From: Acidobacteriota bacterium
Lineage (GTDB): Bacteria > Acidobacteriota > Terriglobia > Versatilivoradales > Versatilivoraceae
NCBI GenBank assembly: GCA_022826755.1
Contig: JAJDUG010000053.1
Span: forward strand, 52,184-116,183
DNA length: 64,000 bases
Direction of reading: 5' to 3'
Numbering within the stretch: position 1 is the stretch's first letter; each line of letters begins with the position of its first letter. Shown piece by piece: positions 17,280 through 26,844 of the stretch. Below the pieces are notes generated by a model. The model worked only from the letters and a program-made list of their open reading frames with translations, searched no databases and was not told where the DNA came from. The position numbers were made by a program, and so were the translations under genes.

Positions 17280-18401
17280 CTAACCCGTGGCCACCGGCTT
17301 CGGAGAAAGCTGGCGGCCAAGGGCGGGCATGACCTCGGAGGCGAACAGTTCCAGGCTGTGGAGATGCCGCTCCCTGTCGTCCCAATCGTGAGCCACCAGC
17401 ACCAGCGTGCCGAAAGGTCCCACCTCCCGGCGCAGCTCAACGATCTGGCGGGTCACCTCGGCGGGGTCGCCGGCAATAACGACCTCGTTCATGAAGTAGT
17501 CGAGGTTGCAATCGGCGTCGTTCATCTCGGGGTCTCGCCGGAACAGCTTCAGTTCGCCCGCGAACTTCCGCGTAAAGGTCAGGATATATTCAATGGTCCC
17601 GCACAAGGTATTTTCGCGCGCCAGGCGTTTGGCTTCCGCCGTCGAGTCGGCCACGAAGATGTTGAGCGAAACCTTCCAGTCCCGTGGTTGCGGAGTTCGC
17701 CCGGCCTGTTCGGCAGCCTGGCTGTAGGTGATCCAGTGGTCCTTTAGAACCTCTCTATGCAGCATATGGTGGCTGAAGGGCTGGAAGCCGTGACCGGCGG
17801 CCATTCTGACCGTTCCCGAACCGCGGCTCATGCAGGGCACCGCGATGGGGGGATGGGGAAGCTGGTAGGGCCGGTGGACCACTCCGGTCCCAAGCTCTGC
17901 CGAAACACTCTCCTTCAGACGGTAGTTCCAGAACCTGCCCGTCATCTCCTGGGGCGGCTCTTCGGCCCAGAGTTTCAGGATCATGTCGATCGACTCGGCG
18001 ACCATGGCGCCGCTGTTCTTGGGCTCGACGTTGTGGACTTCCAGGTCGGAGGGAACCGCGCCCGGCCCAAAGCACAGGTTCAGCCGTCCCTTGCAGAGGT
18101 GGTCCAGAAAGGCCAGGCGCCCGGCTACCTGGGCCGGGTGGTGGTATTGAAGACAGACAGGCGCCGGTCCCAGGCGAATCCTCTCGGTCAGGGCAAAGGC
18201 CTTGGCCAGAAAGATCTCCGGCATGACGATATTTTCGTAGCTGGAGGTGTGGTGCTCGCCCACCCAGAACTCCTCGTACCCCCACTGCTCGCAGCGGCCG
18301 ATCAGCTCCAGGTCCTCGTCGTAGCATTGGGCCTTGGGCTTGGCCGGGTTGTGGATGGGCATCAGGAACATGCCGTATTTCAGGGGTTGATCGGGACTCA
18401 T
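17280..18401 (-). CDS. LLM-class flavin-dependent monooxygenase
   Basis: 373-residue bacterial-luciferase-like TIM-barrel oxidoreductase using reduced FMN or F420. ATG at 18401 (MSPDQPLKYGMFLMPIHNPA) has TGAGGA upstream and gives normal length; the longer frame adds nothing recognisable. Family blocks are CEQWGYEEFWVGEHHTSSYE, IRLGPAPVCLQYHHPAQVAG, FLDHLCKGRLNLCFGPGAVP, and VIAGDPAEVTRQIVELRREV near the C-terminus. The substrate (an aromatic, alkane or sulfur compound) cannot be told. It stands alone and is divergent from the sialidase gene. Confidence 0.9.
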   Translation of the reverse strand: MSPDQPLKYGMFLMPIHNPAKPKAQCYDEDLELIGRCEQWGYEEFWVGEHHTSSYENIVMPEIFLAKAFALTERIRLGPAPVCLQYHHPAQVAGRLAFLDHLCKGRLNLCFGPGAVPSDLEVHNVEPKNSGAMVAESIDMILKLWAEEPPQEMTGRFWNYRLKESVSAELGTGVVHRPYQLPHPPIAVPCMSRGSGTVRMAAGHGFQPFSHHMLHREVLKDHWITYSQAAEQAGRTPQPRDWKVSLNIFVADSTAEAKRLARENTLCGTIEYILTFTRKFAGELKLFRRDPEMNDADCNLDYFMNEVVIAGDPAEVTRQIVELRREVGPFGTLVLVAHDWDDRERHLHSLELFASEVMPALGRQLSPKPVATG

Positions 18402-18712
18402 GGTGGATTCCTCAGGGGGATTGATCGGAACCGGACTCCCCGGCTGCAAGACCGGAAACATATATTCAACCCCAGGTAGAGTCAATCTCAAAAAGGGAGC
18501 CGTGAAATGCAGGGCAAGCGGGGACGAGCCATGTTGACTGAATGGACCTTTTCGAGTTCATCCGTGCCGGTCCGGGGGTCCGTGTTCCAGGGTGTGCTTT
18601 TCTCTTTGAGTTGTCCCGAAACATCGAATAGATTAGGTGGCTGATTCACAGCCATGGGGCCGGGTCGGCGCCAGGCCGGGAAACGCCGACATCGAAGGGA
18701 GAAGAATCGACC

Positions 18713-19987
18713 ATGCCCAACGGGAACTGCTACACCGACGATTGGAAACGGACCACCCCCGACTATGCCGTCTATTTGCAGGAGGCTCCCGGGGAGCGCG
18801 ACGAGTACTCCGACCACATTCACGTCTTTTACACGCCGGGGGGGGATCTCATGTGCATGTGGACCCAGGGATCCCATGAGAGTTCCCCGGACCTGAGAGT
18901 GGTGTGCTCGCGAAGCCAGGATGGTGGGAAGACCTGGTCCCCGATCATTGCCATTGACGAGGCCAAGTACAAGAACATGGTTCCTTCGCTGGGCTTTCCC
19001 CTGGTCAGCCGTTCGGGAAGGATGTACTGCCTGTACAACCAGCATCTGGGATACGGGGACGGGGGGCTCTACTCCTCGCCCTTGAGGGTGAAGTATTCCG
19101 ATGACGATGGTCGTACCTGGATCGCGAGCGGCGTGGATATCCCCTGGCGGCGGACCCGTTTCGACCACCCCGACCCCAAGGTCCACCCGACGGGTATTGT
19201 CTGGCAGCAGCCCATTCGGGATGCCAAGGATCGCATGATCGTGGGCTTCACCCGATGGAGCAGCCCCATGGCCTATCCCCGGCCCATCGGGGGGAATCGC
19301 AACCACGGCGACAGCGGCATCGAGTTCATGCGCTTCGAGAACGTGGATGAAGGCCCCCACCCCAGGGACCTGAAAATCACCTGGCTGCCGGACGAGGCCG
19401 GGACCATTCGAGTCTCACCCAACATCGAACCCGAGCACTCCCGCGGCTACAGCCTGGCCCAGGAGCCGGGTCTGGTGGTACTGCCGGACGGGCGATTGTT
19501 CACCACCATGAGGACAGTGACCGGCTACATCTGGTACACGGTTTCCGATGACCACGGCCACAGTTGGCGCCCCACCCAACCCATGCGCTTTCGAGACAAC
19601 GGCGCCAAGGTCGAGCATCCCAAGTCGCCCGAGCCCCTCTACCGCCTGGCAGACGGCCGTTACCTATTCTTCTTCCATAATCACTCCGGCTACCGGGATG
19701 GGGCCACCGGTCCCTGGGACATGGACGCCCGCCGGCCTGTCTACATCACGGTGGGAGAATTTCGCCCCCAGGCGGAACAGCCCCTGTGGTTCAGCGAACC
19801 CAAGTTTCTCTTCGACACGCAGAAGGTGACCGCCGGTACGACCCGGCTCTGGTGGCTGGCCATGTACGCCAGCCTGACCGAGAGGGAAGGCCGTCGAGTC
19901 TTTTGGTATGCTGACCGCAAACAGTTCGTCCTGGGAAAAAACATCACCGACGAGATGCTGGCCGACATGAAGGCCCCGGAGGCTTGA
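18713..19987 (+). CDS. Sialidase-like BNR/Asp-box protein
   Basis: 424-residue six-bladed propeller of the sialidase superfamily. Asp-box repeats are present at SQDGGKTWSP (about residue 66), SDDDGRTWIA (about 127) and SDDHGHSWRP (about 280), with FYTPGGDLMCMWTQG in the first blade. No signal peptide is visible from the ATG at 18713. True sialidases need an Arg triad and a Tyr/Glu pair that I cannot confirm, so other glycan or carboxylate substrates are possible. The stop overlaps the beginning of the next frame, and the following lipoprotein gene starts 5 bases later, which suggests co-transcription. Confidence 0.75.
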   Translation: MPNGNCYTDDWKRTTPDYAVYLQEAPGERDEYSDHIHVFYTPGGDLMCMWTQGSHESSPDLRVVCSRSQDGGKTWSPIIAIDEAKYKNMVPSLGFPLVSRSGRMYCLYNQHLGYGDGGLYSSPLRVKYSDDDGRTWIASGVDIPWRRTRFDHPDPKVHPTGIVWQQPIRDAKDRMIVGFTRWSSPMAYPRPIGGNRNHGDSGIEFMRFENVDEGPHPRDLKITWLPDEAGTIRVSPNIEPEHSRGYSLAQEPGLVVLPDGRLFTTMRTVTGYIWYTVSDDHGHSWRPTQPMRFRDNGAKVEHPKSPEPLYRLADGRYLFFFHNHSGYRDGATGPWDMDARRPVYITVGEFRPQAEQPLWFSEPKFLFDTQKVTAGTTRLWWLAMYASLTEREGRRVFWYADRKQFVLGKNITDEMLADMKAPEA

Positions 19988-19992
19988 GGTTC

Positions 19993-21861
19993 ATGGACAT
20001 GAAGACGATACGGATGAAAAGTCGGGTACCGTTCGGGTGGCTGGCAGTCCCGCTCCTTTCGGCCGCCATCCTCTGGAGCGGTTGTTCAGTGGCGCCTCCT
20101 GCCGGAGAACAACCCGCGGCCGGCGTTTCCGACGCGGATTCGGAGGCCAACGCCATCTACCTGGCCGACATGGAGAAGTGCCAGCCGGCTTCGGCCCTGG
20201 CCAATGAATGGAAACATGGCACCTGGCGGCTGCTCTCCTACACCACCGATTCCTTCAGTGGCAACCTGCTGGTGGCCGCCGAGGACAACCGGCCACCTGA
20301 AATCACCTATCCGCTGCAGCGGGAAGGATGGCACCGGATCTACATCGGCATCTACCGCGAACCGTTCACCGGCCCCAGACGGGTTCGGGTCCGCCTCAGC
20401 CACGAGCAGGCCTTCGCCACCCTGACGGGGCTCGAGGGGGCCAAGGACCATCAGGAGCATTGGATCGATGATATCTTCTGGAAGGAAGCCGACCTCACCG
20501 GCAGGGACATCGTCTTCAAGCAGATCATCGAGCCCATGGCCGTGCACGCCTGGGTCGCTTACATCAAGCTGGTGCCCCTCACCGAGAAGCAGGTGCGATC
20601 CATCCAGGCTGACCGTCGTCGCAAGGACACCAAGAGACTGTTCATCCATAACGACGCCGGAGTGATCAATCGCAGCGGAACCGCGCAGGAAATCCGGGAT
20701 CAACTGGAACCGCTGCGTCATTCCGACGTGGCCCGGGTCTACTGGGAATTCGGTACCGGCGACCGCGCCAAGCGTTTCTCCAAGATCGCCCGGGACCACT
20801 CGCTGGATTTGACCCAGGCGGCAGGGGGCCGTCCCTTCTTTACCAGCCCCCACGGCCGCTGGTGGGCCGAGAGCTGGAAGGCCTACCACCAGAACGGGGT
20901 GGACCCGTTTCTGGTGGCTGCCGAGTACGCCCGCCAGTTGGGAGTGGAGTTCCATGCCTCCTACCGTCCCGGGGGCTTCATCTACCCGGAGAACTATGGT
21001 CCGACGCTTCCGGGCGTCAGCTTTTATGAACAGCACCCGGAATTGGTCTGCATGAATCGCGAGGGCGAACCCATGCCCCGTATCTCCTATGCCTTCCCCG
21101 AGACTCGGCGCTACGTGTTATCGCTCTTTCGTGAAGTGGCCACAGAGAATCCTGTCGACGGAGTGGCGGTACTCTACAATCGCCGCCCGCCGCTGGTGGC
21201 CTACGAGGCGCCGGTGGTTGAAGGGTTTCAGAAGGAGTACGGCCTGGACCCGCGCCAGCTTCCGGAGAATGATCCTCGCTTCATGCGCCACCGGTCACGG
21301 TTCCTGACCCGGTTCATGAGAGAGTTGCGGGCCGAGATGGACCAGGTAGCTCGAGAGCTGAAGAGGGAGACGCCCTTCGAGATCACCGCTGTTGTTTCCA
21401 ATGGCGAAGAAAACCTGTTGTTGGGGATGGACCTGGCCACCTGGGTCAAGGAGGGTCTGGTGGATGTGATCATCCCCTATTCCTCGGTCGAGCGGATAGG
21501 AGCCTACGGAAACAAGGTTGGCCCGAACACGTGGGACGGCGAACCCAGTTGGGAGGACCCCCAGGATGTGGAGTGGTTCGTCTCTCTGGTCAAGGGCACC
21601 CGAGCCCGGGTGGCCCTGAACGTGATGCCGCGGTTCCTGACGAAGGAGGCTCAATACCGCAAGGCGCACCAGCTCTACGAGGCCGGGGTGGAGCACCTCT
21701 TCTTCTGGGACGGGACCCACAGAGTGCGCAATGTCCGGCGGCTGGGACACCGGGAAGAGGTGTCTGACTGGATGGCTGCGGGTCAGCCTCCCTTCCGACC
21801 CACCAACTTAAGGGTTTGGGAGCTGGGGGGATGGGACCTGCACACGGAAACCCCCGGGTAG
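19993..21861 (+). CDS. Lipoprotein with glycosyl hydrolase 10-like barrel
   Basis: 622-residue lipoprotein. ATG at 19993 is chosen (a TTG at 19984 overlaps the previous stop). A signal peptide ends in a lipobox-like LWSGC (about residues 29-33). Residues 50-205 look like a beta-sandwich (YIGIYREPFTGPRRVRVRLS). Residues 210-600 resemble the TIM barrel of GHL10-type putative glycosidases: VYWEFGTGDRAKRFSKIARD, FLVAAEYARQLGVEFHASYR, VDGVAVLYNRRPPLVAYEAP, LVDVIIPYSSVERIG and VEHLFFWDG. It is paired with the sialidase-like gene, so both may act on the same extracellular glycan; that is inference. Confidence 0.65.
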   Translation: MDMKTIRMKSRVPFGWLAVPLLSAAILWSGCSVAPPAGEQPAAGVSDADSEANAIYLADMEKCQPASALANEWKHGTWRLLSYTTDSFSGNLLVAAEDNRPPEITYPLQREGWHRIYIGIYREPFTGPRRVRVRLSHEQAFATLTGLEGAKDHQEHWIDDIFWKEADLTGRDIVFKQIIEPMAVHAWVAYIKLVPLTEKQVRSIQADRRRKDTKRLFIHNDAGVINRSGTAQEIRDQLEPLRHSDVARVYWEFGTGDRAKRFSKIARDHSLDLTQAAGGRPFFTSPHGRWWAESWKAYHQNGVDPFLVAAEYARQLGVEFHASYRPGGFIYPENYGPTLPGVSFYEQHPELVCMNREGEPMPRISYAFPETRRYVLSLFREVATENPVDGVAVLYNRRPPLVAYEAPVVEGFQKEYGLDPRQLPENDPRFMRHRSRFLTRFMRELRAEMDQVARELKRETPFEITAVVSNGEENLLLGMDLATWVKEGLVDVIIPYSSVERIGAYGNKVGPNTWDGEPSWEDPQDVEWFVSLVKGTRARVALNVMPRFLTKEAQYRKAHQLYEAGVEHLFFWDGTHRVRNVRRLGHREEVSDWMAAGQPPFRPTNLRVWELGGWDLHTETPG

Positions 21862-21881
21862 ACGTCCGTCCCCGCCCCCCG

Positions 21882-21913
21882 CGACGGGACGGATCATTCG
21901 AGAGAGAAACAGG
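21882..21913 (+). repeat. Dispersed repeat R2, copy c
   Basis: GCGACGGGACGGATCATTCG then AGAGAGAAACAGG; close to 10217-10250. Confidence 0.65.
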
Positions 21914-21970
21914 AAACCTGGATGGCCTGTCGGGAGCACGGAAGGGTTCCGGTTCCCCTCGGCGTCTCGC

Positions 21971-22034
21971 TTAGTGTGTCTTGGTCGTCCTTCGTGTGCC
22001 TTCGTGGATAACTCTCTTTTTTGTAGTTTCAGGT
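21971..22034 (-). repeat. Dispersed repeat R1, copy d
   Basis: Plus strand reads TAGTGTGTCTTGGTCGTCC, TTCGTGTGCCTTCGTGGATA, ACTC, a T run and GTAGTTTCAGGT. It sits about 20 bases behind the stop codon of the minus-strand M20 gene, in the same relative orientation as copies b and c. Confidence 0.75.
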
Positions 22035-22053
22035 AGGATTCCGGAAGGGACGG

Positions 22054-23388
22054 TCAGGGGCTGTCTTGCCGGTCCAGCCGAATCAGCGTTTGCAGCAGCA
22101 GGTTGGCGCCGTTGGCTACGTCCCTCGGACGGGTGTATTCCTCTGGCGAGTGGCTGATTCCGCCCACGCTGGGAACGAAGATCAGGGCCGAGGGAGCTAC
22201 GTGGGCCATGTTCTGGGCGTCGTGGGCGGCCCCGCTGGGCATCCGGGCGTAGCTCAGGTCCAGGGCCTCGGCCGCTTGCCGGATCACCTCCTGCAACTTC
22301 GGGTCGGTCAGAGTCGGCTCCACCCCGATGTCGATTTCCGTGAACTCGATTTCTGTTTTTGTTTCCTGCCCGATGAGTCGCGCCTGCCGCCGGATCTCCC
22401 GAAAGACCTGATCCAACTTGGGTTTTGCGAGATCGCGCAGTTCCAGACTGAGCGTCACCCGTCCGGGAATGACGTTGGGGGCTCCCGGCTCCGCGCTGAT
22501 GCGCCCCACCGTGGCCACCTGTCTTCCGGGCAGGCTTGTAGCGGCCCGGTTGACCGCGATCACCAGCCTGGCGGCCGCCAGCAGGGCGTCTCGGCGGGCG
22601 TGCATGGGCGTGGTGCCGGCGTGGTTGGCAGATCCCCTAACGGTCACATCCCACCAGCGGATCCCTACGAATCCCTCCACAATGCCGATGTCGGTTCCTT
22701 CCGATTCCAGGCTGCCGCCCTGCTCGATGTGCAACTCCAGGTAAGCTTTCACCTCTCCGGGGCGGCGGATGACCCGGGAGATTCTCTCGGCATTCCCGCC
22801 CAGGGCCGCAATCCCCTCCCGGATGGACATTCCGCTCCGGCTGGATTCCTCCAGGGCCTGGGAGTTGAGCCTGCCGGACAGGGCGCGGCTTCCGGTCAAG
22901 CCTCCTTCTTCGTTGGCGAAGACAAGGACTTCCAGCGGGTGTCGGGTCCGGATTCCATTCTCCCCCAGAACCTGGACGCACTCGATGGCCGCCATCACCC
23001 CCAGAACGCCGTCGTAGACCCCTGCCCGGGGCACGGTGTCGGTGTGGGATCCCAGCACAATGGGGGCAAGGGCGGGCGAACCACCTTGCAGGAGGCCCGA
23101 CAGGTTGCCGGCCTCGTCGACTCGGACCTCCAGGCCGGCCTCCTGCATTAATCGGGTCACATAGGCCCGGCCGCGGAGGTCGGCCTCGGTGAACGCCAAA
23201 CGGGTCACTCCCTGGGTGCTCCCTCCGATCTGGGCCATTCGGTCAATGCGTTCCCGGAGGCGTTTCGGGTCAACCCGAAGGGCTGTCCGGGTGCCGGATT
23301 CATCCGCTTGCAGAGGCCATCCGAGCAGCACCAGGCCGAGGGACAGGCGGTAGAGGCTGGGTAGCCAGCAGGTAGGGGATGGCCGCAT
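22054..23388 (-). CDS. Exported M20 amidase (allantoate / N-carbamoyl amino acid hydrolase type)
   Basis: 444-residue dinuclear-metal amidohydrolase of the hydantoinase/carbamoylase family. A signal peptide spans about residues 1-28 (YRLSLGLVLLGWPLQA). Metal ligands are visible in GSHTDTVPRAGVYDGVLG (His, Asp), the EEGG motif of FANEEGGLTGSRALSG, LELHIEQGG and ISHSPEEY. SANHAGTTPMHARRDAL is the dimerisation/substrate-binding loop. Family members release ammonia or amino acids from ureido compounds; export is unusual for allantoate hydrolases and suggests periplasmic use of N-carbamoyl or amide substrates. Good RBS (AGGAGA). Confidence 0.88.
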   Translation of the reverse strand: MRPSPTCWLPSLYRLSLGLVLLGWPLQADESGTRTALRVDPKRLRERIDRMAQIGGSTQGVTRLAFTEADLRGRAYVTRLMQEAGLEVRVDEAGNLSGLLQGGSPALAPIVLGSHTDTVPRAGVYDGVLGVMAAIECVQVLGENGIRTRHPLEVLVFANEEGGLTGSRALSGRLNSQALEESSRSGMSIREGIAALGGNAERISRVIRRPGEVKAYLELHIEQGGSLESEGTDIGIVEGFVGIRWWDVTVRGSANHAGTTPMHARRDALLAAARLVIAVNRAATSLPGRQVATVGRISAEPGAPNVIPGRVTLSLELRDLAKPKLDQVFREIRRQARLIGQETKTEIEFTEIDIGVEPTLTDPKLQEVIRQAAEALDLSYARMPSGAAHDAQNMAHVAPSALIFVPSVGGISHSPEEYTRPRDVANGANLLLQTLIRLDRQDSP

Positions 23389-23775
23389 GGGTGTCTCCTG
23401 GCGTGGGCTGATTCCGCTGGTTGTAGAAGTGTGCGCAGGAGCCGGGCCCCCGCACAGCCATCATATCCGATGAAAGGGAGATCGGGGTCGCCAACAGGCG
23501 TTTTGCCGGGCACGGGAGCAGACCGGGAGGGGCGGAACGGATTGCAACAACGGGACCGCGCCACCATACTGAATCTGTTCTCGAAGCCTCCCCAATACTC
23601 ATCATCCAGCGACATCCAGCGACGACCCCCGAGGTCGGGTTCCGGAACCCTGCACATTCCATCCCCTTGAATCCTGGCAATCGTCATTTCGGCACGGCAT
23701 TGTGCGCCTCGCTCCAGCAGTGGTAACATGTTGTCAATTACAGAGTTGATGTGACCCGTTGGAGGAAACCCGACC

Positions 23776-24819
23776 GTGCCCGGCTGCAGCCGCAGAGCGC
23801 TTCTCAAGAAGGTAGGCCTGATGGCGGGGGCGGCGGCCTTGAAGCCACCGATGGCCGGCCTGGCCGGTGCGCCTTCCCCCGGCCGCCGCGACATGGACCG
23901 GCTGCGGGAGCGCATCCAGGGCGTCCATTGCTTCATGGTGACTCCCTTTCATCCCGATGGCAGCCTCGACGCCGAGGGCCTTCGCCGCAACATCGCCCAT
24001 CACGCCGATGCCGGAATTCAGGACACGACCATCGTGGTCGGCGGTGGCATGGGGGAGATCTTCTCCCTCGACCTGAAGGAACACCGGGCCATGGCCGAGG
24101 CCGCGGCCCAGGGCGCCCGGGGAAAGCTGCCGGTGGTGGTGGGGGCTTGCGGCGGCTACCGCATGGCCAGGATCATGGCCCGCAACGCCCAGGAGGCCGG
24201 CGCCGACGCCATCCTGCTGTTCGCCCCTCCCTACTGGAGCTGGATTCCCGGATACGACGAGGGCACCATTCGGTATTTCACCGAGGTGGCGCAATCGATC
24301 GACATCGGGGTGGTTCTGGCCACGGTGTCGGGCCACAATTTTCCCACCGGCAAGGAGAAGTACTGGCCCAAAGTCCTGAAACGTCTGTCCGAGCTTCCCA
24401 ACGTCCTCGGGTTCGAAGACTCCAGCAGCGACATCGCCATGGGACAGGAGCTGGGGTCTCTGGTCACCGACCGGCTGGTCTGGATTGCGCGCGGTGAAGG
24501 GCACGCCGTAAAAGCCTTGCCGGCCGGAGCCCGCGGCAACACCTCGGCCGTGGCCACCTTCGTCCCCAAGGCCTGCAGGGAGTTTTGCAATCAGGGGAAG
24601 CTGGGAGAGGTCGACCGGATGCAGGAGGTCCTGCGGACACGGATCCAGCCCATGGCTCGGGTCAGGTCCGTCAGTCCCGGCTACCACGTGAGTGGTATCA
24701 AGGTGGCCCTGGAGGCTCTGGGTCGGGCCGGCGGTCCGGTCCGGCCGCCGGCGAGGGCCGTGCTTCCCGAGGATCGGCCCAGGATCGCGGCCATCGCCCG
24801 CGAGCATGCCGAGGCTTGA
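23776..24819 (+). CDS. Exported dihydrodipicolinate synthase-fold protein without the Schiff-base lysine
   Basis: 347-residue TIM-barrel protein of the DHDPS/N-acetylneuraminate lyase family. GTG at 23776 follows GGAGG. A Tat-like signal is at the N-terminus (RRALLKKVGLMAGAAA, about residues 6-21). The barrel begins IQGVHCFMVTPFHPDGSLD and shows VVGGGMGEIFSLDLKEHRAM (normally GTTGE), LLFAPPYWSW (normally PPYY) and NVLGFEDSSSD (normally GIKDSSGD). The catalytic lysine is thus a glutamate and the relay tyrosine a tryptophan, so classical aldolase chemistry is unlikely. Role unknown; it may have become a binding protein or gained other chemistry. Confidence 0.8.
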   Translation: MPGCSRRALLKKVGLMAGAAALKPPMAGLAGAPSPGRRDMDRLRERIQGVHCFMVTPFHPDGSLDAEGLRRNIAHHADAGIQDTTIVVGGGMGEIFSLDLKEHRAMAEAAAQGARGKLPVVVGACGGYRMARIMARNAQEAGADAILLFAPPYWSWIPGYDEGTIRYFTEVAQSIDIGVVLATVSGHNFPTGKEKYWPKVLKRLSELPNVLGFEDSSSDIAMGQELGSLVTDRLVWIARGEGHAVKALPAGARGNTSAVATFVPKACREFCNQGKLGEVDRMQEVLRTRIQPMARVRSVSPGYHVSGIKVALEALGRAGGPVRPPARAVLPEDRPRIAAIAREHAEA

Positions 24820-24873
24820 GCGCCGCCGGCGGTCGAGCACGAGCGAGTCGGAAATCACCAAGGTAGGAGATTA

Positions 24874-26844
24874 ATGAAGCGGCACCACCTTAACGCCGGC
24901 AAGGGGAGCGGGTCCGCCCCTCGAGTGACCTGCTGTGGAGCGGCGCTGATGACCTTGCTACTGCTTTTCCCTGCGGTAGCCCAGGATATGCCGGCTCCCG
25001 AACCCACCGAGCCGGAGGCTCACTGGATCTTTCCACTGGGAGGCCGGGCAGGCACCCGGCTGAAAGCCGAGGTCGAAGGACGCTTGTTGCAGGAGGTGCA
25101 CGCCGTCTGGTCGCCGGAGCCGGGCCTGAGGGGCGTTATCCAGGAGGTCCGACAGGTTTCCGAACAGATTAAGGCGTCCGAGAAGAGCAGTTATGGGGAC
25201 AAGGGCAAGGCACCGAATCAACAGGTCGTCCTGGAGTTGGAGATCGGTCCGAAGGTCCCGAGCGGGGTTCATTCCCTCCACCTGGTTTCCGGACGGGGGA
25301 TCTCCAATCCACTGAGCTTTCTGGTCAACTCCGATCCTGTCACGGAAGAGTCCCGGGATACCGGTGGAGTTGAGTCCGGGCCCCGGACGGTGCGTCCCCC
25401 GCTCATCCTCAACGGCAGGCTCTCCAGCGACGGGGAAGTGGACAGCTACGCGCTGGAGGTGACGGCCGGTGACGCTTTTACTTTCGAGCTCTTCAGTCCT
25501 GCCGAGACCTTCAGATCGACCCTGCGCCTGTTTCGGGAAAAGGGAAGCTGGCTGCAGGTAGACAAACCGGCCGAACTGGAGTTCAGCCACAAGGGCGGCT
25601 ACCGGCCCTCGCGGGCCAAGCACTGGCGCCATCGCTTCAGCCGCGGCGGCCGCTATCTGGTGGCTGTCGGGTCGGTCTACGGCAGGGGCGAACCCGAATT
25701 CGTCTATCAGCTTCGCATCGTGCCGGCCGGAAATGGAGAGGGATACCGGGATTGGCCCGGGTCCGTGGGACCGGCCAAGTGGAGCGAGCGCCAGTACCTC
25801 AGGCAGTTGCCTCCCGACAGGCTGCGCCAACTCTGGGCGCGCACCCTCAAGCCCGCCGGTAATGCGCCCCGGTCCGAGGCCGGCTCAGGAACAGAGAAGG
25901 GGGCGCTAGGGACCAACGGCCCGCAAGGCCCTTCCGATCCCTCGTCGGATGGGATCAATCCAACCCTGGCCGTCATCGAAGAAAACGAGCCCAACGGAAG
26001 TCGTGACCAGGCCCTGGCCGTTTCGCTGCCGGCGCTGATCAGCGGCAGCATCGAAGCCCCGGGGGACCTGGATTTCTTCCGGTTCCGGCTGTCGGCCGGA
26101 CAACAAGTGGTCTTTGAGGTGGAAACCCCGAAGGTGGCGCCTCCCGCCTTCAGTCCCAGTCTCAAGGTGCTGGATTCCGCCGGCCACCCCTTGTTCGACA
26201 ACAAGCACCGCAAGATCGCTCTGACCCGTCAGGACCCCATTTTTCTGGTGGAGCTGCTCAAGCTCCATCTCCCCGATCGGGGAACCTGCGGCATAGGGTC
26301 CCTTGCCTTTTTCGAGTCGCTGGAAGCCAAGATGGTGGCCGAATTCGGCGTCGCCGGAGACTACATCCTCCAGGTCGGCGACCTGACCTCGCAACAGGGC
26401 CATCGGGACCATGCCTACCGGGTGCTCGTTCGCCCTCACATTCCCCACGTGGGGGAGCTCGATCTCGAAGGGGATCGCATCAATCTCACGCGGGGTCAGG
26501 TCAGAAAGCTGACGGTGACCACCGGCCTGGAAGAGGGTTATTCGGGTCAGGTGGCCCTGAGCCTGGAGGGCCTGCCCGCGGGGGTGGTGCCCTTGACCGG
26601 CACGGAAGTGGAGCCCCCCAGCCCCATCGGGCCCACCAGCGAGCGCAGGAAGAGCTTTCTGGGATTCAACGAGAAGGCGGTCATCCTGTTGCGGGCCGAT
26701 GAGCAGGCGCCGCTGACCGATTTGCCGGTGCGGGTCAGGGTGTGGGCCCAGCCGGCGCTCGACAACAGGCTGGGAACCCGGCTGCCCGTCGGAGAAGTTC
26801 CGCTGATGGTGATCGGTTCCCGAGCACGGGCGTCCGAATCATGA
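24874..26844 (+). CDS. Exported PPC-domain protein
   Basis: 656-residue exported protein. Signal peptide at about residues 1-38 (CCGAALMTLLLLFPAVAQ). At least two beta-sandwich units of bacterial pre-peptidase C-terminal (PPC) type are visible: LNGRLSSDGEVDSYALEVTA (about 172-191) and EENEPNGSRDQALAVSLPAL with SGSIEAPGDLDFFRFRLSAG (about 370-405). The C-terminal part (VGELDLEGDRINLTRGQVRK) is another beta-rich region. It overlaps the following PSD1-type gene by four bases (ATGA), and a DUF1501 gene follows, a trio typical of Planctomycetota, Verrucomicrobiota and Acidobacteriota. Function uncertain; a surface complex with the two partners is inference. Confidence 0.75.
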   Translation: MKRHHLNAGKGSGSAPRVTCCGAALMTLLLLFPAVAQDMPAPEPTEPEAHWIFPLGGRAGTRLKAEVEGRLLQEVHAVWSPEPGLRGVIQEVRQVSEQIKASEKSSYGDKGKAPNQQVVLELEIGPKVPSGVHSLHLVSGRGISNPLSFLVNSDPVTEESRDTGGVESGPRTVRPPLILNGRLSSDGEVDSYALEVTAGDAFTFELFSPAETFRSTLRLFREKGSWLQVDKPAELEFSHKGGYRPSRAKHWRHRFSRGGRYLVAVGSVYGRGEPEFVYQLRIVPAGNGEGYRDWPGSVGPAKWSERQYLRQLPPDRLRQLWARTLKPAGNAPRSEAGSGTEKGALGTNGPQGPSDPSSDGINPTLAVIEENEPNGSRDQALAVSLPALISGSIEAPGDLDFFRFRLSAGQQVVFEVETPKVAPPAFSPSLKVLDSAGHPLFDNKHRKIALTRQDPIFLVELLKLHLPDRGTCGIGSLAFFESLEAKMVAEFGVAGDYILQVGDLTSQQGHRDHAYRVLVRPHIPHVGELDLEGDRINLTRGQVRKLTVTTGLEEGYSGQVALSLEGLPAGVVPLTGTEVEPPSPIGPTSERRKSFLGFNEKAVILLRADEQAPLTDLPVRVRVWAQPALDNRLGTRLPVGEVPLMVIGSRARASES

